Source: Hymenopus coronatus (lineage: Eukaryota > Arthropoda > Insecta > Mantodea > Hymenopodidae). From it: a stretch of DNA of 64,000 nucleotides. This document shows positions 45,223 to 56,845 of this stretch, piece by piece. The stretch is from positions 61,182,501-61,246,500 of the forward strand of contig CM060899.1 of assembly GCA_030762935.1 (NCBI GenBank), given 5' to 3'. Below the pieces are notes generated by a model that saw only the letters and a list, made by a program, of their open reading frames with translations, ran no database searches and was not told the origin of the DNA. A program made the translations under genes and the position numbers. The stretch's first letter is position 1. The number at the start of each line of letters is the position of its first letter.

Positions 45223-45949
45223 TGCTTTTGTGGATACAAGAGACCCCAATACGTGTAAGGAAAGTAAAAATTCATGAAAAAGATAAATTTAAGATTTACA
45301 TTTCTATTTATTTTTTTATTTTCTTATTTCTATAAAAGCCCAACAAATTTTCTGAAATTTTGAGACGCGTAGAACATTGATTACACATATACCTATATAA
45401 TACAATTAATGAATTTGTCTTCTAAATTATTTAGTGAATGCGAGTTCAATTAGGTAATATATGTTAATATATCAGCAATGCATCAGAAAAATGTTTCAGA
45501 AAAATCTATACACATATATAGAAATATCTTTTCTGGAGTCCTTTAAGCTCGGAAAGGCATACGTTATGAAACTAGGTAATTATTAAGTACTATAATAATT
45601 AGCATACTTTACTCCAGTATCATTCGTTTACAAAATGCACAAAGATACTAGGCATCTGTTATCAGCAAACAAAGGTATTATGATGTTACGAAACCATTCT
45701 CCTGCTATTGTCGTCAACAAGAAAATAGCTGCTCGTTTTCCCTGTTGTTGATCACAACACTTATCGTTTTTATCATCAAGTTGCATATAGATTGCAACCA
45801 GTGTTGCCAAATTTAGCCACTTTGCAGCTAAATCTGGCCATTTGGAATACTCAACTGATCACAAATATTTCAAAAAGCACATGCAGCATTTTAGCCACTT
45901 TTTGTTCATTTAGCCACAGGTAGACTTTTTGAAATGAAGAAACTTCTTA
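45223..45949. other. Unassigned, with an A-repeat tip and a hAT-like trace
   Basis: ATACGTGTAAGGAAAGTAAAAA near 45250-45272 is an A-repeat tip. CAGTGTTGCCAAATTTAGCCAC at 45800-45821 begins like a hAT terminal repeat, and TTTAGCCAC recurs near 45893 and 45909. This is possibly a small decayed hAT derivative. Confidence 0.4.
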
Positions 45950-46722
45950 TTACTTTCTCTACACTAATATGTTCATAATGTATAGAAGTGTTGTATTGCA
46001 CCCAAAAATTCTATTCCGAAATTTCGCCGGAAATACATGTTTTGAGACCCTCAAATCCAAAAGTATTTTTATAAAAATGCCTATCTGTCTGTGTGTATGT
46101 ATGTCTGTGAACAACATTGCTCAAAAATGAAAACTCCGTTAAAAACCAAACTTGTTTGGCATCTTCCAAGGATGCGACACGAAGATTTTCAAGAACCCCC
46201 AACTACCCTTTGCATGGATTTTTTTCGAAAATTTTGATTTTCTCAAAACTGGCATCTTGAATTTTCTGGGAATAGCCTCTGAAGACTACTTTATTCTCGA
46301 TGAATTTTACGGAATTTTGCATAACTGTTAAACCGTAAGAGATGGACAAAAACTTACCACACAAAAAATGTAGAACAACTTAAAACACACTTTATGTAAT
46401 CACATTTTTTTCGAGAAGTTGATCGTATTTCAGATATTCTTTGTTATTGGTTTCAGCTTTGAAAAACTTATACTTTTCTCAAAACAGGAATTTGTCAACG
46501 CCTGTCCAAACATACAAACAAGATAACTTCAATCACATAGCAACCAGCTTTTGACTATCACTTTAACCCATGGCACTCCTTTATTTTGCTTCTACTTACA
46601 ATAAAGCAAGTAATAAGACTATTCCTGCTATATTTTTCTCGATTAGCGTGAAGTAAATAGAAGCATTAGTTTTTTTTTTTTTTCAGAGACGTAGAGAAAG
46701 TCATGTGAATGGAGCACATTTT
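45950..46722 (+). repeat. A-repeat, complete, plus
   Basis: ACTTTCTCTACAC followed by TAATATGTTCATAATGTATAG opens the copy. It ends GACGTAGAGAAAGTCATGTGAATGG. A T-run precedes the 3' tip. Confidence 0.88.
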
Positions 46723-46737
46723 TTTTATACACATATT

Positions 46738-47464
46738 AAAACAAATTGTGTTCCATTCACATGACACTACATTTCTGCAACAAATTGCTGTTAAAAAGCC
46801 TATGCTTCTATTTATTTCATGTTTCGAGAAAAGTTTGCAGAAATCATCTTACTACTTGCTTCCTTGTAAGTAGAAGAACAATAAGGGAGTACCATAGGTT
46901 AAAGTGACAGTCAAAAGCTGGTTGCTATGTGATTGAAGTTCCATTTATTTTATGACCAGATATTGACAAATTCCCGTATGAGAAAAGTATAATTATTTTA
47001 AAGCTGAAACCAATAACAAGGAACATCTCAGAAACGGTCAGCTCCACGGAGGGGGGGGGGAATGTATATAACAAAAAAGTGTGTTTTTTCGTGATCTACA
47101 TTTTTATGTAGTGCGATTTTGTTTCTCTTGCGGTTTAAAGAGAACTTAATCAAAATCGTTAGCAATTTTTTAGAAAATAAAATGTTTCTAATTTGTCTCC
47201 AGGTAAAGGATAATTTGCGGTGGGAGGATTTTCTTAATCTTCGTGTCGCATCCTTGCCAAACTTAAATACTAAGGACATTTAATGGACAGTTTGTTTTTG
47301 ACTTACACTATACACACATTCTAACCTTTTTCTAAAATTGCTGTTTTTGGATTCAAGGGTTTCAAAACACATTTGCATTGAAGTCTCAGTGCCAAATTTT
47401 TGGTTGGAGTACAGTGCCTTCTATCTACTATGTACATAGTACATGCGTGCTAGAGAAATAAAAA
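46738..47464 (-). repeat. A-repeat, complete, minus
   Basis: ATTGTGTTCCATTCACATGAC opens it, and ATCTACTATGTACATAGTACATGCG with AGAGAAATAAAAA closes it. With the preceding plus copy it forms a tail-to-tail pair. Confidence 0.86.
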
Positions 47465-47465
47465 T

Positions 47466-47545
47466 AGATGACCCTCCGCCCGGATTGAACCCGTGACCTT
47501 GGATACTACCGACTGATGGGAACCACTATACCATAGAATCCTTGA
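47466..47545 (-). repeat. SINE beta head remnant
   Basis: GACCCTCCGCCCGGATTGAACCCGTGACC.. to GGGAACCACTATACCATAG is the tRNA-like head on the minus strand, with no body. Confidence 0.65.
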
Positions 47546-47743
47546 AGTTTCCACTGTGAAATACAGAAGTCGGCTCACCTAGAGACGTGAAGAAACATCT
47601 TATTAGCAGGATTGCAAACAATGGAGTTTTATATTTGCACATCATTGACCCACTTGGAGTGTCATTTGTTCCACAGCAGAAATTTTGGTACCTTTGCCAA
47701 GGAGATATTCAATAGTGCTGTTAAGATGTCTCTTATGGTATAT

Positions 47744-48502
47744 TACTTTTCTACACGTACTATGTACATAATGTATAGAGAAGATAGTGTATTGCACCCA
47801 AAAATTTGATACCGAGATTTCACCGGAAATATGTTTCGAGACCCCCTGAATTCAAACTTGGGATTCAATGGTATCTTCCAAGGATGCGACACGTAGATTT
47901 TCAAGAGAATCCTCCCATCGCAAACTATCCTTTACATGGAAAAGTTGTCGAAATTTTTGATTTTCTCAAAAATGGCTAACGATTTTGATTAAAATATCGT
48001 ATATTGAAGATATTTACCTGACAAATAAAATATATTTCAGAGAATAGCGTTTTGAAGACTACTTTATTCTGGATGAATTTTACGGAATTTTTCATAACTG
48101 CTAAACCGTAAGAGATGGACAAAAACTTCTTGCACCAAAAAATGTAGAGCACGTTGAAACACACAATTTATGTCGCTACGTTTTTGCTGAGGTAGCCGTT
48201 TCTGAGATATTGCGTTTTATTGTTTTCAATTGTAAAATGTTTAGGAAGTTTCTTTTGTTCTACTCCTGGCCAAGCAAAGAAGCGATTTGCAATGACTTAT
48301 CTCAAAACAGCTTTTAAAACATTATCACTTTAACATAGCGCATTCCTTTAGTTTACTTCTACTTATAAGGAATTAAGTATAATAAGAATATTCAGCTAAT
48401 GTTTATCTCGATTAGCATGGTGTAGAAAGAAGTATAATCTTTTGTAAGAAGTTTGTAGGGCAGCTAGAGAAAGGCATGCGAGTGGAACACATCGAATTTT
48501 TT
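47744..48502 (+). repeat. A-repeat, complete, plus (variant 3' module)
   Basis: The palindrome ACTATGTACATAATG opens it. The 3' third has the TTCTTTTGTTCTACTCCTGGCC and TTTGTAAGAAGTTTGTAGGGCAGC variant and ends AGAGAAAGGCATGCGAGTGG. Confidence 0.88.
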
Positions 48503-48969
48503 GACAGTAATGCAGAAGATACACACGCATCCAAATTTTCTGGCGCAAACGATTTCATTATCTGGTAATACATTCTTGCATGGAGAAAAACTTTTTTAAA
48601 TGGAGAAGTGTAAGACCGTTTCAATGCAGCAGATATATGGGTACTTTTCCTGTATACTTCTTTCCTTAATACTAAATTGATTACTTTTTCTTGGAAATGA
48701 CGATTGTACAAGCAGCATTTTCAGCAAGTGAAAGCGGAAAAATGCAGCGAATATGCGTTGCACTTCGTTCGGAAAAGCAAACGGTGAGATTTGGAGAGAA
48801 TTGGGGACCTTGTCGTTCGACTAAATTATCACTCCTGGTGATTCAGACAGTCAACTGCAACTGATGACTCATTTCTTGAAGGAGTGGCGCCACTTCCATC
48901 TTCAGATTAGCTCTTCTGGGCAAGTCGTTGCGTTAAAGAAACCTGTCCATATGTGAATGCTAAAATTCA
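48503..48969. other. Unassigned non-coding stretch
   Basis: No recognised feature; a 99-codon minus frame (48412-48711) mostly overlaps the A-repeat end. Confidence 0.35.
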
Positions 48970-49232
48970 ATAAAAATCTGTTCCATTCACTCTACAAACA
49001 TTGTGTTTGAACGAGATTGCCTTTTTTGTGTAGTGCGATTTTGTCTGTCTTCCGATTACCAATGGTGCAAAAGTCGTTCAAAATGAAGAGGACTTAAGAG
49101 ACGCTCATTTCCAAAGAATTCAGGATATACATTTTGTTATGTTAAGGTAGTTTAGGGTGGGGGTTCTTGAAAATCTTAGTTTCGCATCCTTGTAAATACT
49201 GAACTTGACATTTTGGGGAGTGCAATTACCAA
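48970..49232 (-). repeat. A-repeat, minus, with large deletions
   Basis: AAAAATCTGTTCCATTCACTCTAC joins the middle block (TGTGTTTGAACGAGATTGCC, GTCCGATTACC-like, AATTCAGGATATACATTTTG). It ends at CTTGTAAATACTGAACTTG. Confidence 0.72.
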
Positions 49233-50538
49233 AAAATCCAATGACGTTTTAATATGTACATAGATTTAATAGAAAAATAAATATTTTATGCTTCAACAAA
49301 GATATTGATCTGTTAAATGAGATTTGGTACAGAGTGTATTCTCTGCAATTGGGTACTGCCCGGTGGCAGCGTTAAATGAACAAAATTCACTTCCAATAAT
49401 AATCTTAAGTTATAATAAGAATAGTTATAAAACTAACATTTTACATTTACATGTTTTTTTTTTAAATTCCTAACGACTTATTATTCAGTATAGCAATACT
49501 TGTGTCAATTACCAGCTAGTTTATAACAGTTATGAAACCTCAGCGTATTATGAAATAGGATTGCGGAATTAGGAGATTTTAAACTATTACAAAATAAATA
49601 AATACGATACATAAGCTTCAATACCGCAACGCCGGTTGATGTTAACATTGACATACTATACGCGCGTCTTTTTTCAGGGGCGGGGGGAAGAGGAGAGCCC
49701 GTCCGCCTGTCTTTCGTCGGTGTTGTCAACCATAGCAGGTTTGTTTCTTTCTTTGAGGCCCGGTCTATCTGATTTACTAAACGAAACAATGGACATGAAC
49801 TTTGGGATCTACAGACAATGAAACCTTAGCATTTAAGCCGCTAGATGTCAGGATTTATAGCGTACTTCGTCTCAATCACAGGGCTTTTGTGCCCAGCCGC
49901 CATCTTGCGGCACTACACACCACCATATGCGCACGCCAAATTGATTTTCCAAGTTTTTGAAGCAAAAAACAAACGGCAGTGTAAGGGAAGAGACCTATAG
50001 TTGAAGGAATATATCACATGTTTTGGCCTGTCAAAAGTTATTATTAATAAATTGATTTTATTGCAAGGTCGTACCTAAGTTTTAATCTAATTTCTTGGTC
50101 TAAAGTATTGTTAATGTAACAAAAGACTGTACCATATGTATATTGGGATAATTACATCAGTCCGAGGAACACGCCCCCTATTCTCACGGCTCAAGCATCA
50201 TAAGCACACACTTTGCCTAATGGTACCTAATTTGTTCTCGCTATAGCTACTAATTCGGCGAATTATCAAGATGCTTCTTATATACCGGAGTAGATTGCCA
50301 ATTTTGTATGCGAATTGCCTTTATCCAAGCTTCTAAACGGTCTTTCCGAGTTGGAAATCTAAAATCTAACAAGCTGAACAGAATCGTTCTGTTGATAAAT
50401 GTATAACATTTTTCACTTTAGTATATCACCGAAAAATCACTTAAATAAGTACACTAACATGGTGTATTGAAATAATTATACGACCGAAAAATTACTTAAA
50501 ACGTAAAATAAGAACTATAGCTTTCCTGGCGACGTGTT
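49233..50538. other. Unassigned non-coding stretch
   Basis: About 1.3 kb without recognised repeats or genes. A minus frame at 49505-49789 and a plus frame at 49636-49821 have no recognised domain. CGCCATCTTGCGGC near 49900 is a motif often seen in insect repeats, but I could not assign it. Confidence 0.4.
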
Positions 50539-50718
50539 AATTCAAAATCTTCTCGGGCTTCTAGCCAGGTAATAACTTGGCTTGACACCAACGTTTCGAA
50601 GAAGTGCATCTTCCTCGTCTTCAGAGTTCACCCTGAAGACGAGGAAGATGCACTTCTTCGAAACGTTGGTGTCAAGCCAAGTTATTACCTGGCTAGAAGC
50701 CCGAGAAGATTTTGAATT
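50539..50718. repeat. Perfect 86-bp-arm palindrome, Penelope-like terminal sequence
   Basis: Arms 50539-50624 and 50633-50718 are exact reverse complements around the 8-base spacer AGTTCACC. Each arm, read outward, has CTGAAGA, a strong internal stem (CGAGGAAG / CTTCTTCG), then AAACGTTGG and GTCAAGCC, then CCTGGCTAGAAGCCCGAGAA. That order resembles the hammerhead-ribozyme-bearing terminal regions of Penelope-like retroelements. The core is imperfect: the usual GAAA shares its G with the stem. Confidence 0.75.
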
Positions 50719-51012
50719 ACTTAAAACGTATTTATTGAAAGATATTTCCCCTTGTTTTTGCTTCTGCTATTCGAAAAACAACCAAACGCATACACGTATT
50801 TACCATTACACTGGTTTAAAACTTAGTCAAAATTTACTGCTTAATTGATCATTTAACACCACAAAATCTTATTTTTGGATGCATATTTAACCCACACAAT
50901 GCGTGCTCATCTCAGAAGTATAGTGTCTAAATATGGCGCCCTGGAGGAAACGTGCTTCACCAACCCAATGCATAAGGGTAGAACATTTCCGATCTAATCT
51001 CCCTTTGTCTCT
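50719..51012. other. Unassigned flank
   Basis: No recognised feature. Confidence 0.35.
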
Positions 51013-52104
51013 GGTCTCAATATGGTCGCCTTGCTCTTCCAAAAATACGCGAAACTTGCGGAATGAAGATGTGGGCGCATAGTACGCTTACCTCGGTGAC
51101 CTTTATTAGTGTATACTCCCGCCGCTGAATCCATGCACTTGACAGTTGGGAGTTAAGTTGGTACCGCAGCAAAAAAAGAAAGTTGAAAAGCTTACCCGTT
51201 TGACTTTCTGAACCAATCACAACGCAGCATTCCGGTTGGTCGGTCTTTCTGTCTGTCTGACAACGGAATCTAGGGACGGCACCGTTGAAATATCTGGCTA
51301 TTTCCAACCACCTACTCAGTTTGTGAACTCCTAACTCGTGTGTTAAACTGTTCTGTGCAAGCTAAGTATTATTCGTTATGTATATTTGTTATTATTGTTG
51401 ATAGTATTTTTGGTGTTTGTACGCGAGGGAACATAACGAGACTTTCACAGTTATAGAAGTGGATAGACTTTTGCGGGAAGGTGTGGCGAGGGTGGACGCG
51501 GCTTTATGGAGGAAGAAAGTGAATTATGTTTACAAAATAATACGAAAAGCACAGAAATTAGACGGAATCATCAGTGAATGCGAACACTAATGATATGCCT
51601 TGGTGACAATGAGGATGATGCTTCCGAGAATAACGACCGAGACTTGGATGGAATTGAGCCATTAAAATTCTAAACCGGTGAAAATCACTTTGTTATACCG
51701 TTCTCTCGTTGTAACAAGTTATTTTGCATTAGTTTGTTCGTAAATACGTAATGTATGCCACATACGTTATAGTATCACTGTTATTTTTAATTAACATCAA
51801 TAATAACGAATTAGTTTCATTATTCATCGGCATTCATTTATTATGTACACTGTTTATATTCGTCTTTACATACGATTGAGACATTTGTAATCAGCTGTTG
51901 TTTACTAGTTACTCTGGCAAAGCCGCAAAGTCAGCATAGCCAACCTTATTCGAAACCACCCGAACTGTCAAGTGCAAGGCTTCAGCGGCGGGGGTATATT
52001 TCTTATGGTCTCAATATGGTCGCCTTCCTCTTCCGAAAATGCGCGAAACTTGCCGAATGAAGATTAGGCGCATAGTACGCTTCCCTTGGTGACCTTTATT
52101 AGTA
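51013..52104. mobile_element. TIR transposon remnant bracketed by 98-bp direct repeats
   Basis: Direct repeats 51013-51110 and 52007-52104 (GGTCTCAATATGGTCGCC to GACCTTTATTAGT) flank a segment. Its ends are inverted: GTATACTCCCGCCGCTGAAT at 51111 and the matching inverse ending about 51999, with CACTTGACAGTT inside. The interior has a coding trace on the plus strand: VIEVDRLLREGVARVDAALW, VNYVYKIIRKAQKLDGIIS, a frameshift, then the acidic end LGDNEDDASENNDRDLDG and IEPLKF before a stop at 51671-51673. This resembles the C-terminus of a transposase, but the family is not certain. Confidence 0.6.
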
Positions 52105-52591
52105 TAAGTTAGAATGTCAAGAGGAAATGTAGGATTTTATTTTATATGAAATATCCCAAATGCATAGCAGCACACGTGCACTATAAGACTTCGCTTGAAA
52201 CACTTGCGGAGTCCTCTGAGATGCAAGGAATAACTAAGGCAGTTTACCCGGCCGTACTTCCTGCTATACTTTGTGTGAGGAGCAGATTTTGCTGCAATTA
52301 GCGTTGGTGGAGAGCTGAAGTGGCTATCCAGTGAGGGGCGAAGTCTTTTGCTGAATAGCTTTTAACGAAACAGTAGCTAGACCAGAGAGTGCTTTTCATA
52401 TGCATTGCGGAAACACTTCTTTTCAAAATCCTTAGCTGAAGAGCACTCGTCAAGGCTGCCCAACAAAGGCACTCGGTTAACTTCACGTGTTGTCGCAAAC
52501 GTGAGATTTGTTGTACAGTAGTGACATTCCTTCTCCAATTATCTTTCGACTCGCACTATTAGTCATTCTTATCTGATAAATTATAACCAGG
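52105..52591. other. Unassigned non-coding stretch
   Basis: A 66-codon minus frame (52298-52498) has no recognised domain. Confidence 0.35.
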
Positions 52592-52800
52592 GAATGTTAC
52601 CTTAACTGAGTATACGACAACACCAAGTGCTGATATCAAGTCTTCGCATTGGACACAAAAATCAACCATCCTGAAGGAGCCACCGCCTGAATGCCAACAC
52701 TGCCAAAGAACTTAAACCATCAAGCACATCTTCAAAGAATGCCCAGTATATGAGGGGGGAAAGGAGAGAGCTAACTCATCTTTCAACAATATTCAATAAC
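52592..52800 (+). pseudogene. Non-LTR retrotransposon C-terminal fragment
   Basis: A coding trace reads ISSLRIGHTK and, after a frame change, STILKEPPPECQHCQRT, a stop, then TIKHIFKECPVYE. This matches the C-terminal Cys/His motif (C-x2-C..H-x4-C) and the RxGHT..PPxCxxC..TxxHIxxECxxY pattern of jockey/R1-type LINE polyproteins. Only about 60 codons survive, with one stop and at least one frameshift. No poly-A tail is seen. Confidence 0.68.
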
Positions 52801-52901
52801 CGAAAACGATTCAGTGTTAGGGTTGCCAGAATGTACTCGAGGCAGGCCCGTAGACCAACTAACCGCCAACGGATGTTTGAGTAAATGGGGACGGATTTTA
52901 T

Positions 52902-53859
52902 TTTTTCTATACACACTATGTATATAGTGTATAGAGAAGGTGTTTTAATGCACCCAAAAATTCGATACCGAGATTTCACCGGAAATATGTTTTGAGACCC
53001 CTGAATCCTAAAAACGCATTTTTAGAAAAATGTCCGTGTGTGAGTGTCAGTGGGCAGCATAGCTCAAGTACGACAAGAGCGTTAAAAACCAAACTTGGTA
53101 TTTAAGTTTGGTATCTTCCAAGGATGTGACAAGAAGATTTTCAATTTAAGATATTTACTTGCCAAATAAATTTTCAAGAAAATCAACTCAACCCCAACTA
53201 CCCCTTACATGGAACTTTTTTCGGAAATTTTGATTAAAAAATCGTGTATTAAAGATATTTACCTGACAAATAAAATGTATATCTTGAATTTTCTGGGAAT
53301 AGCCTCTGAAGACTACAATTTGTCAACTCCTGTCCATACAAACAAAGGGACTTAGGTCACATAGCAACCAGCTTTTGACTATAATTTTAACCTATAGTAC
53401 TACCTTATTTCGCTTACAAGGAAGCAAGTAATAAGACTATTTCTGCATTTTTTTTTCTGGACTAATGAAATGGCGTTTTATTTATGGGTGCTCTTTAACT
53501 GCAATGGTTCTCAGCGTCCCATTCTATACTGGGCGTGAAAGACCGCTTCATTTTGCTCAGAGGCCTCTTTTATCACACAGGTTCTTCTACGTGCCGTAAA
53601 TTTAAGACACGGGACCCACGGCTTTACTTCCCTTTCGAAGGAAGCCATGCTAAGAATTTTTACGCTCGAAAAATTCCATCGTCCTCCGCCGGGTTTGAAC
53701 CCGCGACCTTGGGTATATGAAGTTAGCATGGTAACGGTTACACCACGGAGGGCGACTTCACTGGATTAGCATGAAGTAAATAGAAGCATAAGTTTTTTAA
53801 CAATAATTTGTTGCAGATATGTAGAGAAAGTCATGTGAGTGGAATACATCAGATTTTTG
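52902..53859 (+). repeat. A-repeat, plus, with nested SINE and internal rearrangement
   Basis: The palindrome ACACTATGTATATAGTGTATAG opens it. The middle is partly shuffled (TTTACTTGCCAAATAAATTTTC precedes the CAAGAAAATC block) and deleted between GAAGACT and AATTTGTCAACTCC. A SINE lies at 53463-53756. It ends TATGTAGAGAAAGTCATGTGAGTGG. Confidence 0.87.
53463..53756 (-). repeat. SINE beta, minus, inside A-repeat
   Basis: It has the same boundaries within the A-repeat as the SINE at 33550: left junction near CTGGACTAATGAAATGGCG, right junction GGAGGGCGACTTCACTGGATTAGC. Confidence 0.87.
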
Positions 53860-53867
53860 GGGCATGC

Positions 53868-53970
53868 TTTCACACACTGTAATGGTAATTCCAGTGAAAT
53901 CTCTGTAGCGAATTTTTGGGTGGAATGTAGCACGTTCTCTACCTACTACGTATGTGGTAGAGAACGTAAT
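53868..53970 (-). repeat. A-repeat 5' fragment, minus
   Basis: CCAGTGAAATCTCTGTAGCG, AATTTTTGGGTGGAATG and a rebuilt hairpin CTCTACCTACTACGTATGTGG with TAGAGAACGTAA. It immediately follows a plus copy. Confidence 0.75.
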
Positions 53971-55382
53971 CAATGTGTGCAGCAGATTTTGGTTGTGTGC
54001 TCACCCGGATGACAGCAACAACCATTAGCACGAAGGTAATCTAGCGCTGAAAGTGCAGTCTCGTTGCAGTTGATCAGACTGTAGGGTTTATCAAGCTTGT
54101 CTGAACTTCGCCATCTGACCTTCCATTTCCCTGTCGTGGATCATGACGGATAGTGGAGGGGGAGACGGCAGTTGAAACTGCTAGCGGGTGACAGAACCAC
54201 GAACCAATTTTCACTGGTGGATTGACACCGGCCGTGAAAGCCTAATAACTTTAATAACAAAACTATTTTGAAACTGTTTCATAAAACACTTCTGGAAATC
54301 TGCTTCCCCCGCAACAATAACAGCAACGTCTGAATAGTTGTTTCATTTAATGCAACAGTTACTACTCTGAGGTAGTTGTGTTCCATAACGTACATATTTT
54401 GTCATTGCTTCCAAAGTTTACCGCAAGGTGCGCCTTTGTACTTGGTAGCGCGCGGTCTGACATCACGAAATTCGAATGTACTAAACAAACTCCACGTTAA
54501 TGTTTGCTTCCGTAATTTGATAATTCCCTCTTCAGTATTTATCTCAATAGTACTTGGTCCTACACAACATGACTGCAGCAGTTTTGCAGCTGATCAATGC
54601 GGCGACACAGTTTAGGGAATTTGTTGTAGGAAACGGTTATTTCGAAACTGTTTCGTGGTTGCAACAGAAACAGATTAAACTGTTTGGCAAAAAGAACAAC
54701 TTTTACCATCACTACTATGCAATGGACTGCAGCATGCTGCTGAAGACATGAATTTGGTATCATTACATCTATATTCATTCACAATGGCATCACTCCTAAA
54801 AACTACCGAGGGTCATTGTACAAGAGGACCAAAATTCCGATATCCCCCAAATTTCTGACATGTGGCGCAAGAAGAGTGGAAGTCGCTATTACAACGCTGG
54901 ATTTTGATCTATGGTATCCAGGTTTACCAACTTTTGAACTCTGAATTCCGGGAGAAAATTTGATATAATTGTAGGTAAAGCTAGAAAAAATTATTAAAAA
55001 ACCAGTCAAATGAACTTTTCTAAACATCGTTAAACATGCAGTAGTATTTGTTTTTCATTTCTACTCCCGATGAACTAGGCATTACGATACGTCCACTGTC
55101 AAATTCCTCGACTCAAAGACCTCAAACTGCTAATAATTACTGATTTTGTGATTTCTATTTGTAAATATAGAGGATTGGCGACTTGATGTTGATGCAACAT
55201 TTGGTTTCCCTTCTACGCATTGCCAACCCTTGCATATAACAAATGAAATACTCGTATTTTATAAAAGTATAGTATATAAATATAATATTGATTATAATAA
55301 TAATAATAATAAATGAATAATTAAATGCCACAATTCCAGGAGACTAGAGGCCATTCCGGGAGAGTTGTTAATAGTGGGATCC
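53971..55382. other. Unassigned non-coding stretch
   Basis: About 1.4 kb. GACACCGGCCGTGAAA at 54224-54239 is shared with 19450-19465. Frames on both strands at 54554-54778 overlap and have no recognised domain. An (AAT)n run lies at 55293-55312. Confidence 0.4.
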
Positions 55383-55553
55383 TTTAAAACGTGCGACCGC
55401 ATATGAGATTTGTGGTGGACAAAGTGGCTCAGGAGCGGGTTTTCTCCGGGTTTTCCGGTTTCCTCCGCCATCGCATTTCACCGGTGCTCCATCCTCATTC
55501 CACGTATCACATCGCCTGCGGTGCCACAAGTAGTAAAAGCGGACGTTAAACAC
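55383..55553 (+). repeat. SINE delta, plus, head missing
   Basis: GCGACCGCATATGAGATTTG, GGGTTTTCTCCGGG, TTTCCTCCGCCATCGCATTT and GCGGTGCCACAAG match the minus-strand SINE at 28203-28430. The tRNA-like head is absent. Confidence 0.78.
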
Positions 55554-55599
55554 TACAAAAATAATCGTGACTCTTGTACGCCTAAAACATTAACATGGG

Positions 55600-56042
55600 T
55601 CTCTAAAGACCATTTATTCTGGATGAATTTTGCATAACTGGTAAACCGTAAGAAATAGACAAACTCACTATACTGATAATGTAGATCTCGATAAAACACA
55701 AATTATATCCTCTTTTTTTTTTTTTTTCGTGGAATTTGCCATTTCTGAGATATATCAAGTTATTTGTTTCATATTTAAAAGATTTACTCTTTTGTCACAC
55801 TTTCCTCCTGGCCATGCATAGAAACGGAACTTCAACCACATGGCAACCAGCTTTTAAAATATTTGACTATCGTTTTAGTCTAGTGTATTGCATTATTTCC
55901 CTTCTAGTTACAAGGAAGCTAATAATAAGACAATTTCTGCTATTGTTAATCTCTATTGTCATATAGTACATAGAACAATAAGCTTTTTAACATTGTGTTA
56001 CAGTGGTGAAGAGAGTCATGTGAATGGAACACATCAGATTTT
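55600..56042 (+). repeat. A-repeat 3' half, plus
   Basis: It starts at CATTTATTCTGGATGAATTTTG and ends GAGAGTCATGTGAATGG..ATCAGATTTTT. Confidence 0.83.
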
Positions 56043-56177
56043 TCCCCTTCTACTTACAAGGGACCAAGTACAAAGGGCAATTTCTGCTAATGTTTATCTA
56101 GATTATCATGAAGTAGATAGAATTAATTTTTTACGGAGAAGTAGAGAAAGCCATATGAATGGGATACATAAGATTTT
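56043..56177 (+). repeat. Second A-repeat 3' end in tandem
   Basis: TTCTACTTACAAGGGACC to AAGTAGAGAAAGCCATATGAATGG repeats the 3' end directly after the previous one. Confidence 0.8.
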
Positions 56178-56845
56178 TTTTTATTTTGTTCTCTTTGCGT
56201 GCCAAGTTCCAACTACCTGTTACGGGTGGAGGGGGGGGCGCCGGAGATTTGTCCCGGATTATCGATCATACTGGGCTTCGAGGTCCTTGCTCCCTGCAGG
56301 TTGTACTCTGGTGCTCCGGGTGCGTAGAGCAAGTGGCAGTTAAATGATGAAAAGTGAGTATATTTCTTTTGTTTCCGTTTGGTTACCCGACAGAATGAAG
56401 AACTAAGAAACAACGCAGGAAAAGGCGAAGAGAAGTGTATCGTGGTTTTGAAAATCTGTGTAGTTTTAAATCGTAAGAGCTACAAATTGAAATTTTGGGG
56501 TAATTGCTGAAGCTCCTCTAACCATGATATTGTACGTCACAAAATATTTGGTATTTTCTCCCTTTGTTACGTTTGTATTTAAAATTTTTCTCAGTTTAGC
56601 GCGTTCAAAATGTTCTTTAGGTTTAAATTTACAAAATAACGTTTGAATTATGTCTTAAGAATTGTATTGAACCTTATTCCATACGGGGTATTACTGTATT
56701 TCATAAATCGCAATGGATTCTTATTCAATATTTAAACGTTATTAGTTCCAAATTGCATTTATATGTACTTTTTTTATATTAAGCGCGCCTTATTTCAGAA
56801 TATAGAAGTGAATAAGTATGCAAGTTATTGTATATATAATTCTTA
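56178..56845. other. Unassigned non-coding stretch
   Basis: A G-run occurs near 56226-56240; nothing else is recognised. The 151-codon frame ending at 56343 begins in A-repeat sequence and shows no domain. Confidence 0.35.
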
